NCBI RefSeq assembly: GCF_014196795.1
Contig: NZ_JACIEJ010000014.1
Location: 50,520-114,519 of the forward strand
DNA: 64,000 nt
Reading direction: 5' to 3'
Source: Sagittula marina
GTDB taxonomy: Bacteria; Pseudomonadota; Alphaproteobacteria; Rhodobacterales; Rhodobacteraceae
Part shown: in pieces, positions 9,242 to 18,173 of the stretch
How the letters are laid out: each line of letters starts with the position of its first letter
How positions within the stretch are numbered: position 1 is the first letter of the stretch
The notes under the pieces: generated by a model
The model's database searches: none
The model's input: only the letters and a program-made list of their open reading frames with translations
Told to the model about the DNA's origin: nothing
Position numbers and translations under genes: made by a program

Positions 9242-9463
9242 TCATGGGCAGTAGAAAAACTGGATCATCAGCGCGGGCAGATTAAATTGTCCCATCAGCG
9301 ATGCCATGACGGCGCCAGCCGCGAGGACGTTCAGCAGGTAGTAGCGCTGCGCATCTGAGCTGTGCCATCCAAGCGACAGCAGCGTGTAATTAGAGACATA
9401 TATCAATGCACCGATGAGCCGGATGGCCGTATAAACATCGGTCGTCTGAAGGGCGTCGAGCAT
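9242..9463 (-). CDS. Small membrane protein, probably frameshifted at its end
   Basis: A 73-residue protein with two or three hydrophobic segments (AIRLIGALIYVSNYTLLSL; YLLNVLAAGAVMASLMG). The pattern resembles small CBU_0592-type membrane proteins. The frame ends abruptly in MIQFFYCP, whereas the neighbouring frame continues with PMSLWAIGLRLRRHLTKRN, the kind of C-terminal helix plus basic tail such proteins normally have. The switch falls at a run of T residues in the coding strand. This suggests a one-base indel, either a real mutation or a sequencing error. The function is unknown. Confidence 0.6.
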   Translation of the reverse strand: MLDALQTTDVYTAIRLIGALIYVSNYTLLSLGWHSSDAQRYYLLNVLAAGAVMASLMGQFNLPALMIQFFYCP

Positions 9464-9661
9464 AAGCCTCCCCTTGTACGAACGGTTGAAAGTGAAATTG
9501 AAAATCGGACGTTAGAAATTTGCCCGGTTGGATGATGATGCCTTCGCGTGCAGCGCAGCTTCATATCTGACGTAACTCAGGAATTCTGGACGGCCTTAGG
9601 AGGCATGGACGCCAGCCCATGCGCGCGCTATCAGGCAGAAATGCTTTGACAGGAGGCCCGC

Positions 9662-11005
9662 ATGTCCGCCCATGGTGACCCGATTCCGATGACCTCTCAC
9701 CGCGCTGGTCCGCTGAACGGCGAGGCACATGTGCCCGGCGACAAGTCGATTTCGCACCGGTCGCTGATCCTTGGCGCGATGACGATCGGCGAAACCAAGG
9801 TGACTGGCCTTCTCGAAGGTCAAGATGTGCTCGACACCGCCAAGGCGATGCAGGCCTTTGGCGCGCAGATCGAAAAAACGGGCGACACGTGGCATGTGCA
9901 TGGCGTGGGTGTCGGCGGCTTCCTTGAGCCGGAGAACGTGATCGACTGCGGCAACTCCGGTACCGGTGTGCGGTTGATAATGGGTGCGATGGCGACGTCT
10001 CCGATCACGGCAACGTTTACCGGCGACGCTTCGCTGAACAAGCGTCCCATGGCACGCGTCACCGATCCGCTGGCGTTGTTCGGGGCTGTGGCGCATGGCC
10101 GCTCCGGCGGGCGTCTGCCCATGACCATCGTGGGGGCGCGTGATCCGTTGCCTGTTACATATACGACCCCGGTGCCGTCAGCGCAGGTGAAATCCGCTGT
10201 GCTTCTGGCCGGGCTGAACGCACCGGGTGAAACCGTGGTGATCGAACGCGAAGCCACCCGCGACCATTCCGAGCGTATGCTGGCGGGCTTTGGCGCGACG
10301 ATCACCAGCGAGGACAGCCCCGAAGGCCGGGTCATCACGTTGCAGGGCCGCCCTGAGTTCACGCCGCAAACGATCATTGTGCCTCGTGACCCGTCTTCGG
10401 CAGCTTTCCCGGTCTGCGCGGCGCTGATTGTCGAAGGGTCAGACGTTCTGGTTCCAAACATCGGCCTGAATCCGACACGTGCCGGGCTGTTCTTTACACT
10501 GCAGGACATGGGCGCCGACCTGACCTTTGAAAATATGCGCGAGGAGGGGGGCGAACCTGTCGCTGACCTGCGGGCAAAGTTTTCTCCTGATCTCAAGGGG
10601 ATCGAAGTCCCCGCAGAACGCGCGGCCAGCATGATCGACGAATATCCGATCCTGTCGGTGGTCGCGGCCTTCGCCGAAGGCAAAACCCACATGCCAGGCG
10701 TGAAAGAGCTGCGCGTCAAGGAATCCGACCGCATTGATGCCATGGCGCGCGGCCTGCGCGGCGCAGGCCTGCAGGTGGACGAGGGCGAAGATTGGTGGAC
10801 GGTGCACGGCCTTGGCCATGGGAATGTTCCGGGTGGCTACACTGCACAGACTTTTCTTGACCATCGCATCGCCATGGCATTTCTGATCCTTGGCATGAGT
10901 TCGAATAAGCCAATGTCGGTGGATGACGGCCAGCCCATCGCCACGTCCTTCCCGATTTTCGAAGGGCTGATGGGCGATCTCGGTGCACGCATCGAAAGAA
11001 CATGA
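9662..11005 (+). CDS. aroA: EPSP synthase (3-phosphoshikimate 1-carboxyvinyltransferase)
   Basis: AroA transfers enolpyruvate from PEP to shikimate-3-phosphate in aromatic amino-acid synthesis. [19 protein letters not shown] near the N-terminus, [12 protein letters not shown], and NKRPMARV are the classic substrate-binding signatures. The overall pattern resembles class II (Agrobacterium-like) enzymes. However, a Gly occupies the GNSG position where the glyphosate-tolerant CP4 enzyme has Ala, so tolerance is not indicated by that residue. AGGAGG precedes the chosen ATG. The stop overlaps the next gene by 4 bases (ATGA), so a membrane protein and probably cmk follow in one operon. Confidence 0.96.
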   Translation: MSAHGDPIPMTSHRAGPLNGEAHVPGDKSISHRSLILGAMTIGETKVTGLLEGQDVLDTAKAMQAFGAQIEKTGDTWHVHGVGVGGFLEPENVIDCGNSGTGVRLIMGAMATSPITATFTGDASLNKRPMARVTDPLALFGAVAHGRSGGRLPMTIVGARDPLPVTYTTPVPSAQVKSAVLLAGLNAPGETVVIEREATRDHSERMLAGFGATITSEDSPEGRVITLQGRPEFTPQTIIVPRDPSSAAFPVCAALIVEGSDVLVPNIGLNPTRAGLFFTLQDMGADLTFENMREEGGEPVADLRAKFSPDLKGIEVPAERAASMIDEYPILSVVAAFAEGKTHMPGVKELRVKESDRIDAMARGLRGAGLQVDEGEDWWTVHGLGHGNVPGGYTAQTFLDHRIAMAFLILGMSSNKPMSVDDGQPIATSFPIFEGLMGDLGARIERT

Positions 11006-11514
11006 TCCTGCGCCGCAAACCCCGCCTCTGCGCCGGATTGGTCGCTTTGGCAGTGTTTGCGGCGATGTCTGTCCTGTTGCATTGCAAGATCGCGACGCTG
11101 ACAGACGTGCATTTCCTCCCGCAGGTGTCGTGGGGCTACGACGAAGCTGCGCTGACCCAATTTGGCAGGGTACTGAGTGAAGCCGGACGAGGCGGCCTTT
11201 ACCGGAACATTTTGCGACTTGATCTGGTGTTCATGGGGTTGTGGGGGTTTTGGGTTGTGCGTGGGTTCCCCGCGCAGCGCACGCTTGGGTTAGCCGTTGC
11301 GGGGGCGGTCCTGGCCTTCGATCTGGCCGAGAACGTGCTCCTGCAAGAGGCGCTGGATTGGGCCATGGGCCGCAGCTTGCCGTCCGACATGGCGGCTTAC
11401 CCGCAGCTTCTCGGCGGTGTGTCAATTTCTGTGATCACTCAAATCAAAATCGTGCTGTACACGTTGGTGACGGGTGCATTGCTCGTGAGGGATTTTCGCC
11501 AATGGCGACGCTGA
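11002..11514 (+). CDS. Conserved membrane protein of unknown function
   Basis: A 170-residue protein with about four predicted membrane helices: residues 10-27, roughly 70-88, 92-112 ([15 protein letters not shown]) and 140-163. It is basic at both ends. The start overlaps the aroA stop (ATGA), so translation is coupled. No catalytic motif is visible. Being placed between aroA and cmk gives no direct hint of function. Confidence 0.8.
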   Translation: MILRRKPRLCAGLVALAVFAAMSVLLHCKIATLTDVHFLPQVSWGYDEAALTQFGRVLSEAGRGGLYRNILRLDLVFMGLWGFWVVRGFPAQRTLGLAVAGAVLAFDLAENVLLQEALDWAMGRSLPSDMAAYPQLLGGVSISVITQIKIVLYTLVTGALLVRDFRQWRR

Positions 11515-11569
11515 GACTTCCCCTTTCGCACAGGCATTGCTAATCAGCACACCCGAGACGGAGGACGAC

Positions 11570-12181
11570 ATGAGCTTTGCAGTTGCTATTGACGGACCAG
11601 CAGCGAGCGGCAAGGGCACCATCGCCCGCGCTGTAGCGGCGCACTTCGGCTTTCTCCATCTGGACACGGGACTGCTGTACCGTGCTGTCGGGCGGCAGAT
11701 GCTCGATGGCGTCGCAGCACTGAAAGCGGCCGAGATGTTGACACCTGACCGTCTGGATGATCCGTCTTTGCGGCATGCCGACGTTGCGCAAGCCGCGTCA
11801 AAGGCTGCGGCAATTCCTGAGGTGCGCGCGGCGTTGGTGGATTTTCAACGTGCCTTCGCACGTCGCGATGGCGGTGCCGTTCTGGACGGGCGCGATATTG
11901 GCACCGTGATTTGTCCCGACGCCGAGGCAAAGCTTTTTGTGATTGCAGCGCCGGAAATTCGGGCCCACCGCCGCTGCGCAGAGCTGCGCGCCAGCGGGTT
12001 CGATGTGACCGAGGCTGAGGTGCTGGACGATTTGCGGGCCCGCGACGAACGGGACATGAATCGCGCCGATGCGCCGTTAAAGCCCGCGGAGGATGCGCTT
12101 ATGCTCGACACGACCGAAATGAGCATTAACGATGCGGTCGCGAAAGCGGTGGCCGTCATCGAAAAATTGCGCGGCGCCTGA
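11570..12181 (+). CDS. cmk: Cytidylate kinase
   Basis: Cmk phosphorylates CMP and dCMP. The P-loop GPAASGKGT is at residues 8-16, [15 protein letters not shown] is the CMP-binding segment, and [14 protein letters not shown] with the later RRCAELR region completes the signature. At 203 residues it is slightly shorter than the E. coli enzyme. The start at 11570 follows GGAGG by 5 bases; an upstream in-frame ATG at 11537 lacks this. The order aroA-cmk is common in alphaproteobacteria. Confidence 0.95.
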   Translation: MSFAVAIDGPAASGKGTIARAVAAHFGFLHLDTGLLYRAVGRQMLDGVAALKAAEMLTPDRLDDPSLRHADVAQAASKAAAIPEVRAALVDFQRAFARRDGGAVLDGRDIGTVICPDAEAKLFVIAAPEIRAHRRCAELRASGFDVTEAEVLDDLRARDERDMNRADAPLKPAEDALMLDTTEMSINDAVAKAVAVIEKLRGA

Positions 12182-12237
12182 CGCGTCTTTGCTTCGAAAA
12201 TACCTCCAGGTCCGGGGCAGGGCCCCAGCAGCGGCGT

Positions 12238-13329
12238 TCAGCGCCGCCGCAGCGTATCGCCAAGCGTCAACTTGGGCGTCAATTCCACCACCTTTTCCAA
12301 TTCGGCGTTCGGATTTTCGACCCGTGCCGCAATGATCTCAGCCGCTTTGGTGCCGATCTCGGTGCGGCAAGCATCCATGGTGGCCAATTGTTTGGGCAGG
12401 CCGTCCAACAGTTCAACGCCGTTAAAGCCCGCGAGCCCTACCTGGCCTGGCACATCGATCCCGGCATCAAGACAGTGCAAAAGGCCACCTGCGGCGATCA
12501 TGTCGTTTGAATAATATAGAAAATCCAGCTCAGGATCGCGTTCCAGCATCGCCTTCGTTATCTCTCGACCTTTTGCCAAGGCAGATCCGCCGGAATAGAA
12601 TTCGTGTTCGGCAATCTCGACGCCATCCTTTGCAAGCGCTTCGGTGAAGCCTTCGAACCGCTTTCTCGCGCGGTGGTCCAGTGGCATCTTCGTGCCCATG
12701 AAGCCGATTCTCTGATAGCCTTGTTTGAGGATCGCCCGCGCCATTTCGCGTCCAGCGCGACGGTGCGATATGCCGACAGCACTGTCGATGGGCGTACCGT
12801 CGGTGTCCATGATTTCCACCACTGGAATACCGCTGGCCTTGAGCATGGCGCGCGAGGCATCCGTATGCTCCAACCCGGCAACGATCACGCCAGACGGCCG
12901 CCACGATAGCATCTCGTAAAGGACACGTTCTTCCTTCTCCGGCAGATAGTCCGTTACGCCGACCACTGGCTGCAACTCCGTCTCTTCCAAAACGCGCGAG
13001 ATGCCAGACATGACTTCGGGGAATACCATGTTGCGCAGCGAGGGGATGATCACGGCCACCAGGTTAACCCGTTGAGACGCAAGTGCTCCGGCGATCTTGT
13101 TTGGCACGTAACCAAGCGCCTTTGCGGCCTCCAAGACCTTCTCGCGTGTGGCTTGGCTGACATCTCCACGGTTGCGCAGCACACGGCTGACGGTCATCTC
13201 TGAAACGCCCGAAGCCTCGGATACGTCGCGCAGGGTGAGCGGGCGGTGATCGTCTGATGTCACGTTGGAGGCGTCCTTTTGTTTATTTGAAATCACGATA
13301 CGCCGGGCCGCGCGATTAGTGCAAGTCAC
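12238..13329 (-). CDS. LacI-family regulator, GntR/gluconate-repressor type
   Basis: A LacI-type helix-turn-helix is at residues about 31-75 (LTLRDVSEASGVSEMTVSRV), followed by a periplasmic-binding-protein-like sensor domain to residue 360. The sensor includes VAVIIPSLRNMVFPEV and the C-terminal QVGLAGFNGVELL, which resemble gluconate/sugar-acid repressors. The first 20 residues before the HTH are atypical; GTG codons at residues 12 and 23 could be the true start. The gene converges with cmk, and no target operon is adjacent, so the ligand and regulon are unknown. Confidence 0.88.
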   Translation of the reverse strand: MTCTNRAARRIVISNKQKDASNVTSDDHRPLTLRDVSEASGVSEMTVSRVLRNRGDVSQATREKVLEAAKALGYVPNKIAGALASQRVNLVAVIIPSLRNMVFPEVMSGISRVLEETELQPVVGVTDYLPEKEERVLYEMLSWRPSGVIVAGLEHTDASRAMLKASGIPVVEIMDTDGTPIDSAVGISHRRAGREMARAILKQGYQRIGFMGTKMPLDHRARKRFEGFTEALAKDGVEIAEHEFYSGGSALAKGREITKAMLERDPELDFLYYSNDMIAAGGLLHCLDAGIDVPGQVGLAGFNGVELLDGLPKQLATMDACRTEIGTKAAEIIAARVENPNAELEKVVELTPKLTLGDTLRRR

Positions 13330-13589
13330 ACGCGTGCCAGCGACAATTCACTGCGTTCATGCCAAGATAGGCTTTGTGATAAGCGTTTCGTTAATTTGAA
13401 TTTTCGAATGGCGAATCCGATGACAGGCGCGGTAAACTTGGGTCCGTCGGTCGTTGTAGATGCTCCTCCGCTCAGCTGAATAGTGCGGCCTGCTTCTATC
13501 AAGGATGTCAACGCCAAATCCGGCCTTGATTTTCTGAGCACTCTCCGACTACGGGTGAACATGAAGCGTTCATGCGAACAGTGATAACT

Positions 13590-13666
13590 GGCCCCGTGGC
13601 TCAACTGGATAGAGCAGCCCCCTCCTAAGGGGCAGGTTGCAGGTTCGAATCCTGCCGGGGTCGCCA
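13590..13666 (+). tRNA. tRNA-Arg (anticodon CCT)
   Basis: A complete cloverleaf is readable. The acceptor arm is GGCCCCG/CGGGGTC, the anticodon stem GCCCC/GGGGC holds the loop CTCCTAA with anticodon CCT at 13624-13626, the T arm is GCAGG-TTCGAAT-CCTGC, and CCA is encoded at 13664-13666. It reads AGG codons. The integrase gene begins 7 bases after it, making this tRNA the probable attachment site of the downstream island. Confidence 0.97.
13650..13666 (+). repeat. Candidate attL: tRNA 3' end, repeated at 26423
   Basis: The 17 bases TCCTGCCGGGGTCGCCA at the tRNA 3' end recur at 26423-26439 with a single G-to-A change. Such a repeat pair with an integrase just inside one copy is the usual layout of a tRNA-integrated island. 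Confidence 0.65.
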
Positions 13667-13673
13667 CTGAACA

Positions 13674-14801
13674 TCATTTTTCCTTTCCTTTTAGGGGCTT
13701 GGTGTCGGAATTGGCGAACCAATCGGGAAGGTTCGCCAGATTTTGTTCTCCATTCGGACGTGCGAGCAGCTTCTCGAAAGCTGAATCAGCCAATCCTTCG
13801 CGTTCTGCCGCAGCCGTGTAGTGCTGCACAAGCGCCAGCGTCTTGTGACCGGTCACCGACGCGATCTGGTTCGTGGTCGCTCCCGCCTCTGCGAGTCGCC
13901 GCGCACAGGCCTTCCGCAGGCCGTGAGAGGAGCAGGCGGGCAAATCCGCCTCCCGGGTCCAGCGCTGCATGAGATTGCCTAGGCCGGCCGCTGTACGGGC
14001 CGTACCGCGCCGCGTGGAGATGTAGGGGCGGTCGGACGGCAGTTTGGCCAGAACCGCTGCCAGGTCCGGATGCACGGGAATCGAGATCAGACGCCCGTTG
14101 CTTTTCTTCGTCTTCTGGCGACGGTACTGAAACCGCCCCTCCTTGATGTTCCAAGGTCCAAGCTGCACAGCATCCACGCGGGCCGCCCCTGTGTAGACCA
14201 TCAGCGTCATCACCCTGTGCGCCTCGGTGCCCTCAGGATGTGTCTGGATGAATTTCGCGATCTCCGCCTCGGTCCAGGTGTGGAAGCCCTCCGTGGCGAC
14301 CTTGTAGGGCTTCGTGGCGCGGGCCGGGTTGCCGGTCCGCCATTCCAGCGTGATCGCGTAGTCCAGAAGCTGGATAAGCCTCTTGCGCAGGCTGTTGGCC
14401 GCTGCAGGCGTGTCCGCCTTGGCAGCCAGAAGGTCCTGCACATGACGGAGCTGCATCAGGTGAACGGGCTTGTCGCCGTGCTGCTGGCGAAAGCTCTCGA
14501 CCACACCGCGGTAAACGCGCTGCGTCGATGCTTCGAGCGCCAGGAAGTCCTGCGACCGGTACCATTTCGAGACGAGCAGCCCGACACTGCCAGGTTTCGC
14601 GCGGCCCGCGCCAACGCCGCCACGCGTCCGGTGTCCCTCCAGCGCAGCTTCGTATCGCCGGATGAAATCCTCGGAGCCGTAGTCCGGTCCAAGCTCGGCC
14701 GAGAAGCCGCCCTTGCGGAAGCGCCAGCGGCGCTTGCCGTGGCGGTCGAAATACGAAGTCGCGCCGGGGTACTGGCGGCTGCGCTTCAGGCCTGATCCCA
14801 T
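13674..14801 (-). CDS. Tyrosine-recombinase integrase
   Basis: A phage/island-type integrase of 375 residues. The catalytic Arg is in YTGAARVDAVQLG, the HxxR box is SSHGLRKA, the second His is in TGHKT, and the nucleophile Tyr is in LVQHYTAAA. The N-terminal half carries an Arm-DNA-binding and SAM-like core-binding region. It is transcribed toward and ends 8 bases from tRNA-Arg, so it most likely catalysed insertion there. Its start overlaps a small basic upstream gene by 16 bases, suggesting one leftward operon with two small regulators. Confidence 0.94.
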   Translation of the reverse strand: MGSGLKRSRQYPGATSYFDRHGKRRWRFRKGGFSAELGPDYGSEDFIRRYEAALEGHRTRGGVGAGRAKPGSVGLLVSKWYRSQDFLALEASTQRVYRGVVESFRQQHGDKPVHLMQLRHVQDLLAAKADTPAAANSLRKRLIQLLDYAITLEWRTGNPARATKPYKVATEGFHTWTEAEIAKFIQTHPEGTEAHRVMTLMVYTGAARVDAVQLGPWNIKEGRFQYRRQKTKKSNGRLISIPVHPDLAAVLAKLPSDRPYISTRRGTARTAAGLGNLMQRWTREADLPACSSHGLRKACARRLAEAGATTNQIASVTGHKTLALVQHYTAAAEREGLADSAFEKLLARPNGEQNLANLPDWFANSDTKPLKGKEK

Positions 14802-14959
14802 GGGTTCTCCTCCTCCTGCGTCTTCGGCGTGGCCGTGTAGATGACGACGGTGCCATCACGGCTGATCTCTGAACGCCCGATGGGGATCCCGGCATCCCGA
14901 TACGCCTTCAGGTATCGGGTCAGCTCGGATTGCGTGATGCGTGCCTTCTCTGCCGCCAT
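14786..14959 (-). CDS. Small island protein coupled to the integrase
   Basis: A 57-residue protein, starting MAAEKARITQSELTRYLKAY, overlapping the integrase start by 16 bases. Its helical N-terminus and the segment VVIYTATPK resemble small proteins commonly encoded just upstream of alphaproteobacterial integrases. No motif allows a firm function; a role as recombination-directionality or regulatory factor is only a guess from position. Confidence 0.6.
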   Translation of the reverse strand: MAAEKARITQSELTRYLKAYRDAGIPIGRSEISRDGTVVIYTATPKTQEEENPWDQA

Positions 14960-14969
14960 CTTCGCCTCC

Positions 14970-15179
14970 TCAGACTATCTGGTCAGCCTGGGGCCGGCCC
15001 GCCATCAGCAGTGCCTCGATCTGCTCCGGAGACAGGAGCATCAGGTTGCCGAGCTGGTAGTAGTTGCCGGTCTCACGCGCCTTCGTGCGGATGAGGCGCG
15101 GCGACACCCGCACACCGTGCTCGAGCAACTGCTTCGCCCAGTTCTCCGGGGTTTTCCCTTCCATCAAGAGTTCCGACAT
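14970..15179 (-). CDS. Small DNA-binding-like protein (excisionase-type candidate)
   Basis: A 69-residue protein with a winged-helix-like pattern: ENWAKQLLEHGVRVSPRLIR looks like helix-turn-helix and KARETGNYYQLGNLMLLS like a wing. GGAGG sits 6 bases before the chosen ATG. A longer frame extends upstream but would run into the promoter of the divergent regulator. It lies 10 bases upstream of the next small gene and the integrase, which fits an excisionase or integrase regulator; this is inferred from context. Confidence 0.6.
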   Translation of the reverse strand: MSELLMEGKTPENWAKQLLEHGVRVSPRLIRTKARETGNYYQLGNLMLLSPEQIEALLMAGRPQADQIV

Positions 15180-15234
15180 CGGCGCCTCCGGTTTCATACG
15201 CTGTCGGGCTGATGCTACCAGCCAAGTGCACGGC

Positions 15235-15263
15235 TTCACAGGCTTTCTTTTTTCGGGCATAAT
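15235..15263 (+). promoter_or_regulatory. Sigma70-like promoter for the XRE regulator
   Basis: TTCACA (15235-15240) and CATAAT (15258-15263) are separated by exactly 17 bases and each differs from consensus at one position. The regulator ATG at 15302 follows at a sensible distance. The integrase operon diverges from the same gap, so the regulator may control both. Confidence 0.7.
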
Positions 15264-15301
15264 TGCCGGAACGATTGTTCCTATCCTGCGAGGCCGCGAC
15301 A

Positions 15302-15943
15302 ATGGCGTTCAAATTCACCCCGGTCGACCCGGACGAGTATGCCCGTGCTTTCGAGGAAGAGGAGGAAGCCAAAAGCCAGGAAGAGGCCCTGGCGGCCGCG
15401 CTCGCGGCGGAGCCCCACGCCAACCTCGAACGCTTCAGGAGGAAGCGCGGCTTCACCAAGACCGAGATGGCGGAGATGATGGATGTCACGCCGCGGAGCT
15501 ACTACGCCTATGAAAGCGGGAAGCGATCGATCCCGACCGAGGCGCTCGTCCGCCTCAACATGTACACCGGGGTTGATCTGAACGAGATCCTGACCGGCCG
15601 CCCGTCAAGCGAAGGGTACGAGCGGGTCGTGTCCACGACGATCTGGATGCTTCGCGTTCTGATGACCGATTACAAAGGTATACCCCTATCGAGGCAAGAG
15701 AAAATCATCAGTGAAACGATCTGCTATGCGCAGGAGCACGGGTGCACGATCGATAAGCGTCTTGTTGACGAGGTGGTCGCGAGCGAGATGGTATATAAGT
15801 ACCATTCGGAAAACATCCCCGCGCCGCCAGATCCACAAGCTTACAGCGACGATCAGCTCAAGCAATACAAGGAGGACCAAGCTACTTGGGAGGCTCGCAT
15901 AGCAGCGGGTCTTGAGGGTCGCCGGCCGTCCGAGGAAAACTGA
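15302..15943 (+). CDS. XRE-family transcriptional regulator
   Basis: The HTH lies at about residues 42-95: LERFRRKRGFTKTEMAEMMD followed by TPRSYYAYESGKRSIPTEAL is a classic XRE/Cro pattern. The first 40 residues are strongly acidic, and the C-terminal 120 residues have no motif I recognise. The start at 15302 was chosen over one 13 codons upstream, which would lie on the -10 box. It is divergent to the integrase operon and is a likely island maintenance or lysogeny-type regulator. It ends 12 bases before the methylase gene and may be cotranscribed with it. Confidence 0.82.
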   Translation: MAFKFTPVDPDEYARAFEEEEEAKSQEEALAAALAAEPHANLERFRRKRGFTKTEMAEMMDVTPRSYYAYESGKRSIPTEALVRLNMYTGVDLNEILTGRPSSEGYERVVSTTIWMLRVLMTDYKGIPLSRQEKIISETICYAQEHGCTIDKRLVDEVVASEMVYKYHSENIPAPPDPQAYSDDQLKQYKEDQATWEARIAAGLEGRRPSEEN

Positions 15944-15955
15944 AACTCTCTTGTT

Positions 15956-16966
15956 GTGAAATTCGCCTTTGTCGGGGATTCAGACATTCCGCTCTTTAAC
16001 CAAGATCTTGCGCGCACGCACTCCATCAGTGATAGTAAAGTTGAAAAATCGTTCAGTCGACACGCGAAGGCGGCGGGACCGGAAGACAGGGAAGTAGGTC
16101 CTGTGCCTAAAGACAGTGATGTGCTCAAGTCAGGTGTGGCGGCGGTGCCCTCCAGCAGCAAACAATTGCGACCACCACTCCGGTGGGCAGGTAGCAAGAA
16201 AAGACAAATTTCAAAGCTACTTCGACTAATTTCCGGCAAGCCGGAAAAGGTGATAGAGCCCTTTGCTGGGTCGGCATGCTTCACCCTTCAACTAAACGCC
16301 TCCAGGTCCACGATCTCGGACCTCAATACAGATCTTATTCACTTCTACAGGGCGCTAAAAGAAGATCCGGAAGATCTTCACGTCCGTTTCTCAGCTCTGG
16401 AAGTTTCTGAGAGTAATTACTATCAGGTACGGAGTAGGTTTAATAAAAACCCGTCCGGGGAAGATAAGTCAGCTCTCTTCCTTTATCTAAACAGGTACGG
16501 GTTTAACGGAATTTATCGAGTCAATAAGTCCGGCCTTTACAATGTGCCTTGGGGTGGAGAGAAATCGGGTGCACCTCCGAGCCTTGCGGATCTTATCGCA
16601 GTTTCGGAAAGGATGAAGACGATTTCCGTGTGTGATGGCGATTTTGAAGAAGTCGTGAGAAGGGAATTGGCCCCGGGGGCACTGGTTTACCTTGATCCGC
16701 CCTATGCACGAGACGAGGTGCGTGTATTTAGAGAGTATCATGCCAATAGCTTCTCCACTTCCGACTGGGAGAGGCTCGTCGCCCTAATCTACGACATTGA
16801 CAGGATTGGTGCGTACTTTGTTCTAAGTTACGCTGGCGACTCTGAGCTTGTTGATGCCCTTAGGCGTTGGGAGGTTGGAAGGCTCGAGGTGACACGAAAC
16901 GTCGGCGGCTTTGCATCTACCAGACGCAAGCACTCAGAGTTTATGGCATCAAACTACACGAGCTAA
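15956..16966 (+). CDS. Dam-type N6-adenine DNA methyltransferase (D12 class)
   Basis: A class D12 adenine methylase. The order is LRWAGSKK (about residue 75), then the SAM-binding VIEPFAGSACFTLQL (about 98-112), and the catalytic DPPY near residue 247. NRYGFNGIYRVNKSGLYNVP is the typical middle segment of Dam/DpnM enzymes. The N-terminal 70 residues before the domain are not conserved, and the GTG start at 15956 may be too early. It is followed by a metallophosphoesterase one base after the stop and by a P-loop ATPase, all AT-richer than the core genome. In such a context the methylase could mark self DNA for a defence system; this is inferred. Confidence 0.85.
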   Translation: MKFAFVGDSDIPLFNQDLARTHSISDSKVEKSFSRHAKAAGPEDREVGPVPKDSDVLKSGVAAVPSSSKQLRPPLRWAGSKKRQISKLLRLISGKPEKVIEPFAGSACFTLQLNASRSTISDLNTDLIHFYRALKEDPEDLHVRFSALEVSESNYYQVRSRFNKNPSGEDKSALFLYLNRYGFNGIYRVNKSGLYNVPWGGEKSGAPPSLADLIAVSERMKTISVCDGDFEEVVRRELAPGALVYLDPPYARDEVRVFREYHANSFSTSDWERLVALIYDIDRIGAYFVLSYAGDSELVDALRRWEVGRLEVTRNVGGFASTRRKHSEFMASNYTS

Positions 16967-16967
16967 A

Positions 16968-18173
16968 ATGAACGAATTGAAAATTGCTGTCATTTCTGAT
17001 CCTCACGTCTTTAGCGGGCCTTCGGGCGACGACTGCCCGTCATTTATTGCAATGCAGGACGATCAATCCAACCCTCGCCAGAACCCATTCGCAGGAATCA
17101 AAAATCTGATCCAGGAAGAGGGAATTTCTTGCGACTACCTGTTCTGTGGCGGGGACCTCGGAGACAAAGCGAAGCCGGACGCTCAGCAGCACGCCTGGAA
17201 AAACGTTAACGAAATTGCTCAAGAGCTTAAGGCCTCAGAAGTCTTTGGTGCTGCGGGAAATCATGATGTCGATAGTCGATTTAGCTACAACAGCTTTGAC
17301 GCGAAAGGGCAAGTTATGGCGCTCGAGCCTCCCTTTCCGACAATGCGCAAAACTCAATGGCTGGAGTACTGGGCGAAGAATTTCACATTTGTGGAGGTGG
17401 GCGATGTCCGGATCCTATTGCTGAATTCATCCGCATTTCACGGGTACCATAAACAAGGCGATGTCCCAGAATACTATCACGGCCGCGTGAGTGATGCCAC
17501 GGTGGACGCGGTATCTAGATCTCTAAGTGGCGCGCAAACCAAACCAGTAAACATTCTGTTCTGCCACCATCATCCAATAAAGAACGATCTCGTCAGGAAT
17601 GTTGACTATTCCGACATGGACAACGGCGATCGAATGATTAATGCTATTCAGGAGGCGCATGTCGGCCCTTGGATGATAATTCATGGCCACAAGCATGTAC
17701 CAAGATTATATTATGCTCCCGGTGATAGTAGTGCTCCAACCATCTTCTCAGCAGGTAGTTTCGCAGCCAAACCATACCCAGAGAACCGCAATGCTTTGAA
17801 GCCGGAGTTCTACCTAATCAGCATTCCCATGAATGGTCCTCTTGCCTCCGCAACTGTCAGGGGTAAAATTGAGGTGTGGCAATGGAGCTATGGGTTAGGT
17901 TGGGCGCGCGGGAAGCAAGGCGTCGGTTTGGGCAACTCAGCTGGCTTTGGAGCTAGGTTAGACACGGCAGAGTTCTCTAGCGAGATTAATGACTACCTGA
18001 GGCGCGAGCATTCAGGAATGTCTCTTCCATGGGGGCAACTGGTGAGCCGGTTTCCCAAGCTTGAGCAACTTATACCGACCGATTTCGATCGCGTTCTCAG
18101 GTTTCTAGAGGACAACCACGGCATTAGATGTCTGAAAGAGCACGAAACCTTCGCGCAGGTGGATATCCCATAA
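16968..18173 (+). CDS. Calcineurin-like metallophosphoesterase
   Basis: The dinuclear-metal motifs are in order: SDPHVF (D11, H13), FCGGDLGD (about residue 60), GAAGNHDVD (about 97), CHHHP (about 200) and IHGHKH (about 237). This is a complete active site of a calcineurin-like phosphoesterase. The last 150 residues have a Trp-rich segment (WQWSYGLGW) and no motif I recognise. The ATG at 16968 lies one base after the methylase stop, and the TAA stop overlaps the ATPase start (TAATG). The set looks like one functional module. Substrate unknown; family members include nucleases and nucleotide phosphodiesterases. Confidence 0.85.
   Translation: MNELKIAVISDPHVFSGPSGDDCPSFIAMQDDQSNPRQNPFAGIKNLIQEEGISCDYLFCGGDLGDKAKPDAQQHAWKNVNEIAQELKASEVFGAAGNHDVDSRFSYNSFDAKGQVMALEPPFPTMRKTQWLEYWAKNFTFVEVGDVRILLLNSSAFHGYHKQGDVPEYYHGRVSDATVDAVSRSLSGAQTKPVNILFCHHHPIKNDLVRNVDYSDMDNGDRMINAIQEAHVGPWMIIHGHKHVPRLYYAPGDSSAPTIFSAGSFAAKPYPENRNALKPEFYLISIPMNGPLASATVRGKIEVWQWSYGLGWARGKQGVGLGNSAGFGARLDTAEFSSEINDYLRREHSGMSLPWGQLVSRFPKLEQLIPTDFDRVLRFLEDNHGIRCLKEHETFAQVDIP

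Noticed and set aside
13326..13667. Minus-strand frame of 113 codons across tRNA-Arg
   Set aside because: It is the familiar antisense reading of a tRNA (ATPAGFEPATC type) and overlaps the tRNA completely.
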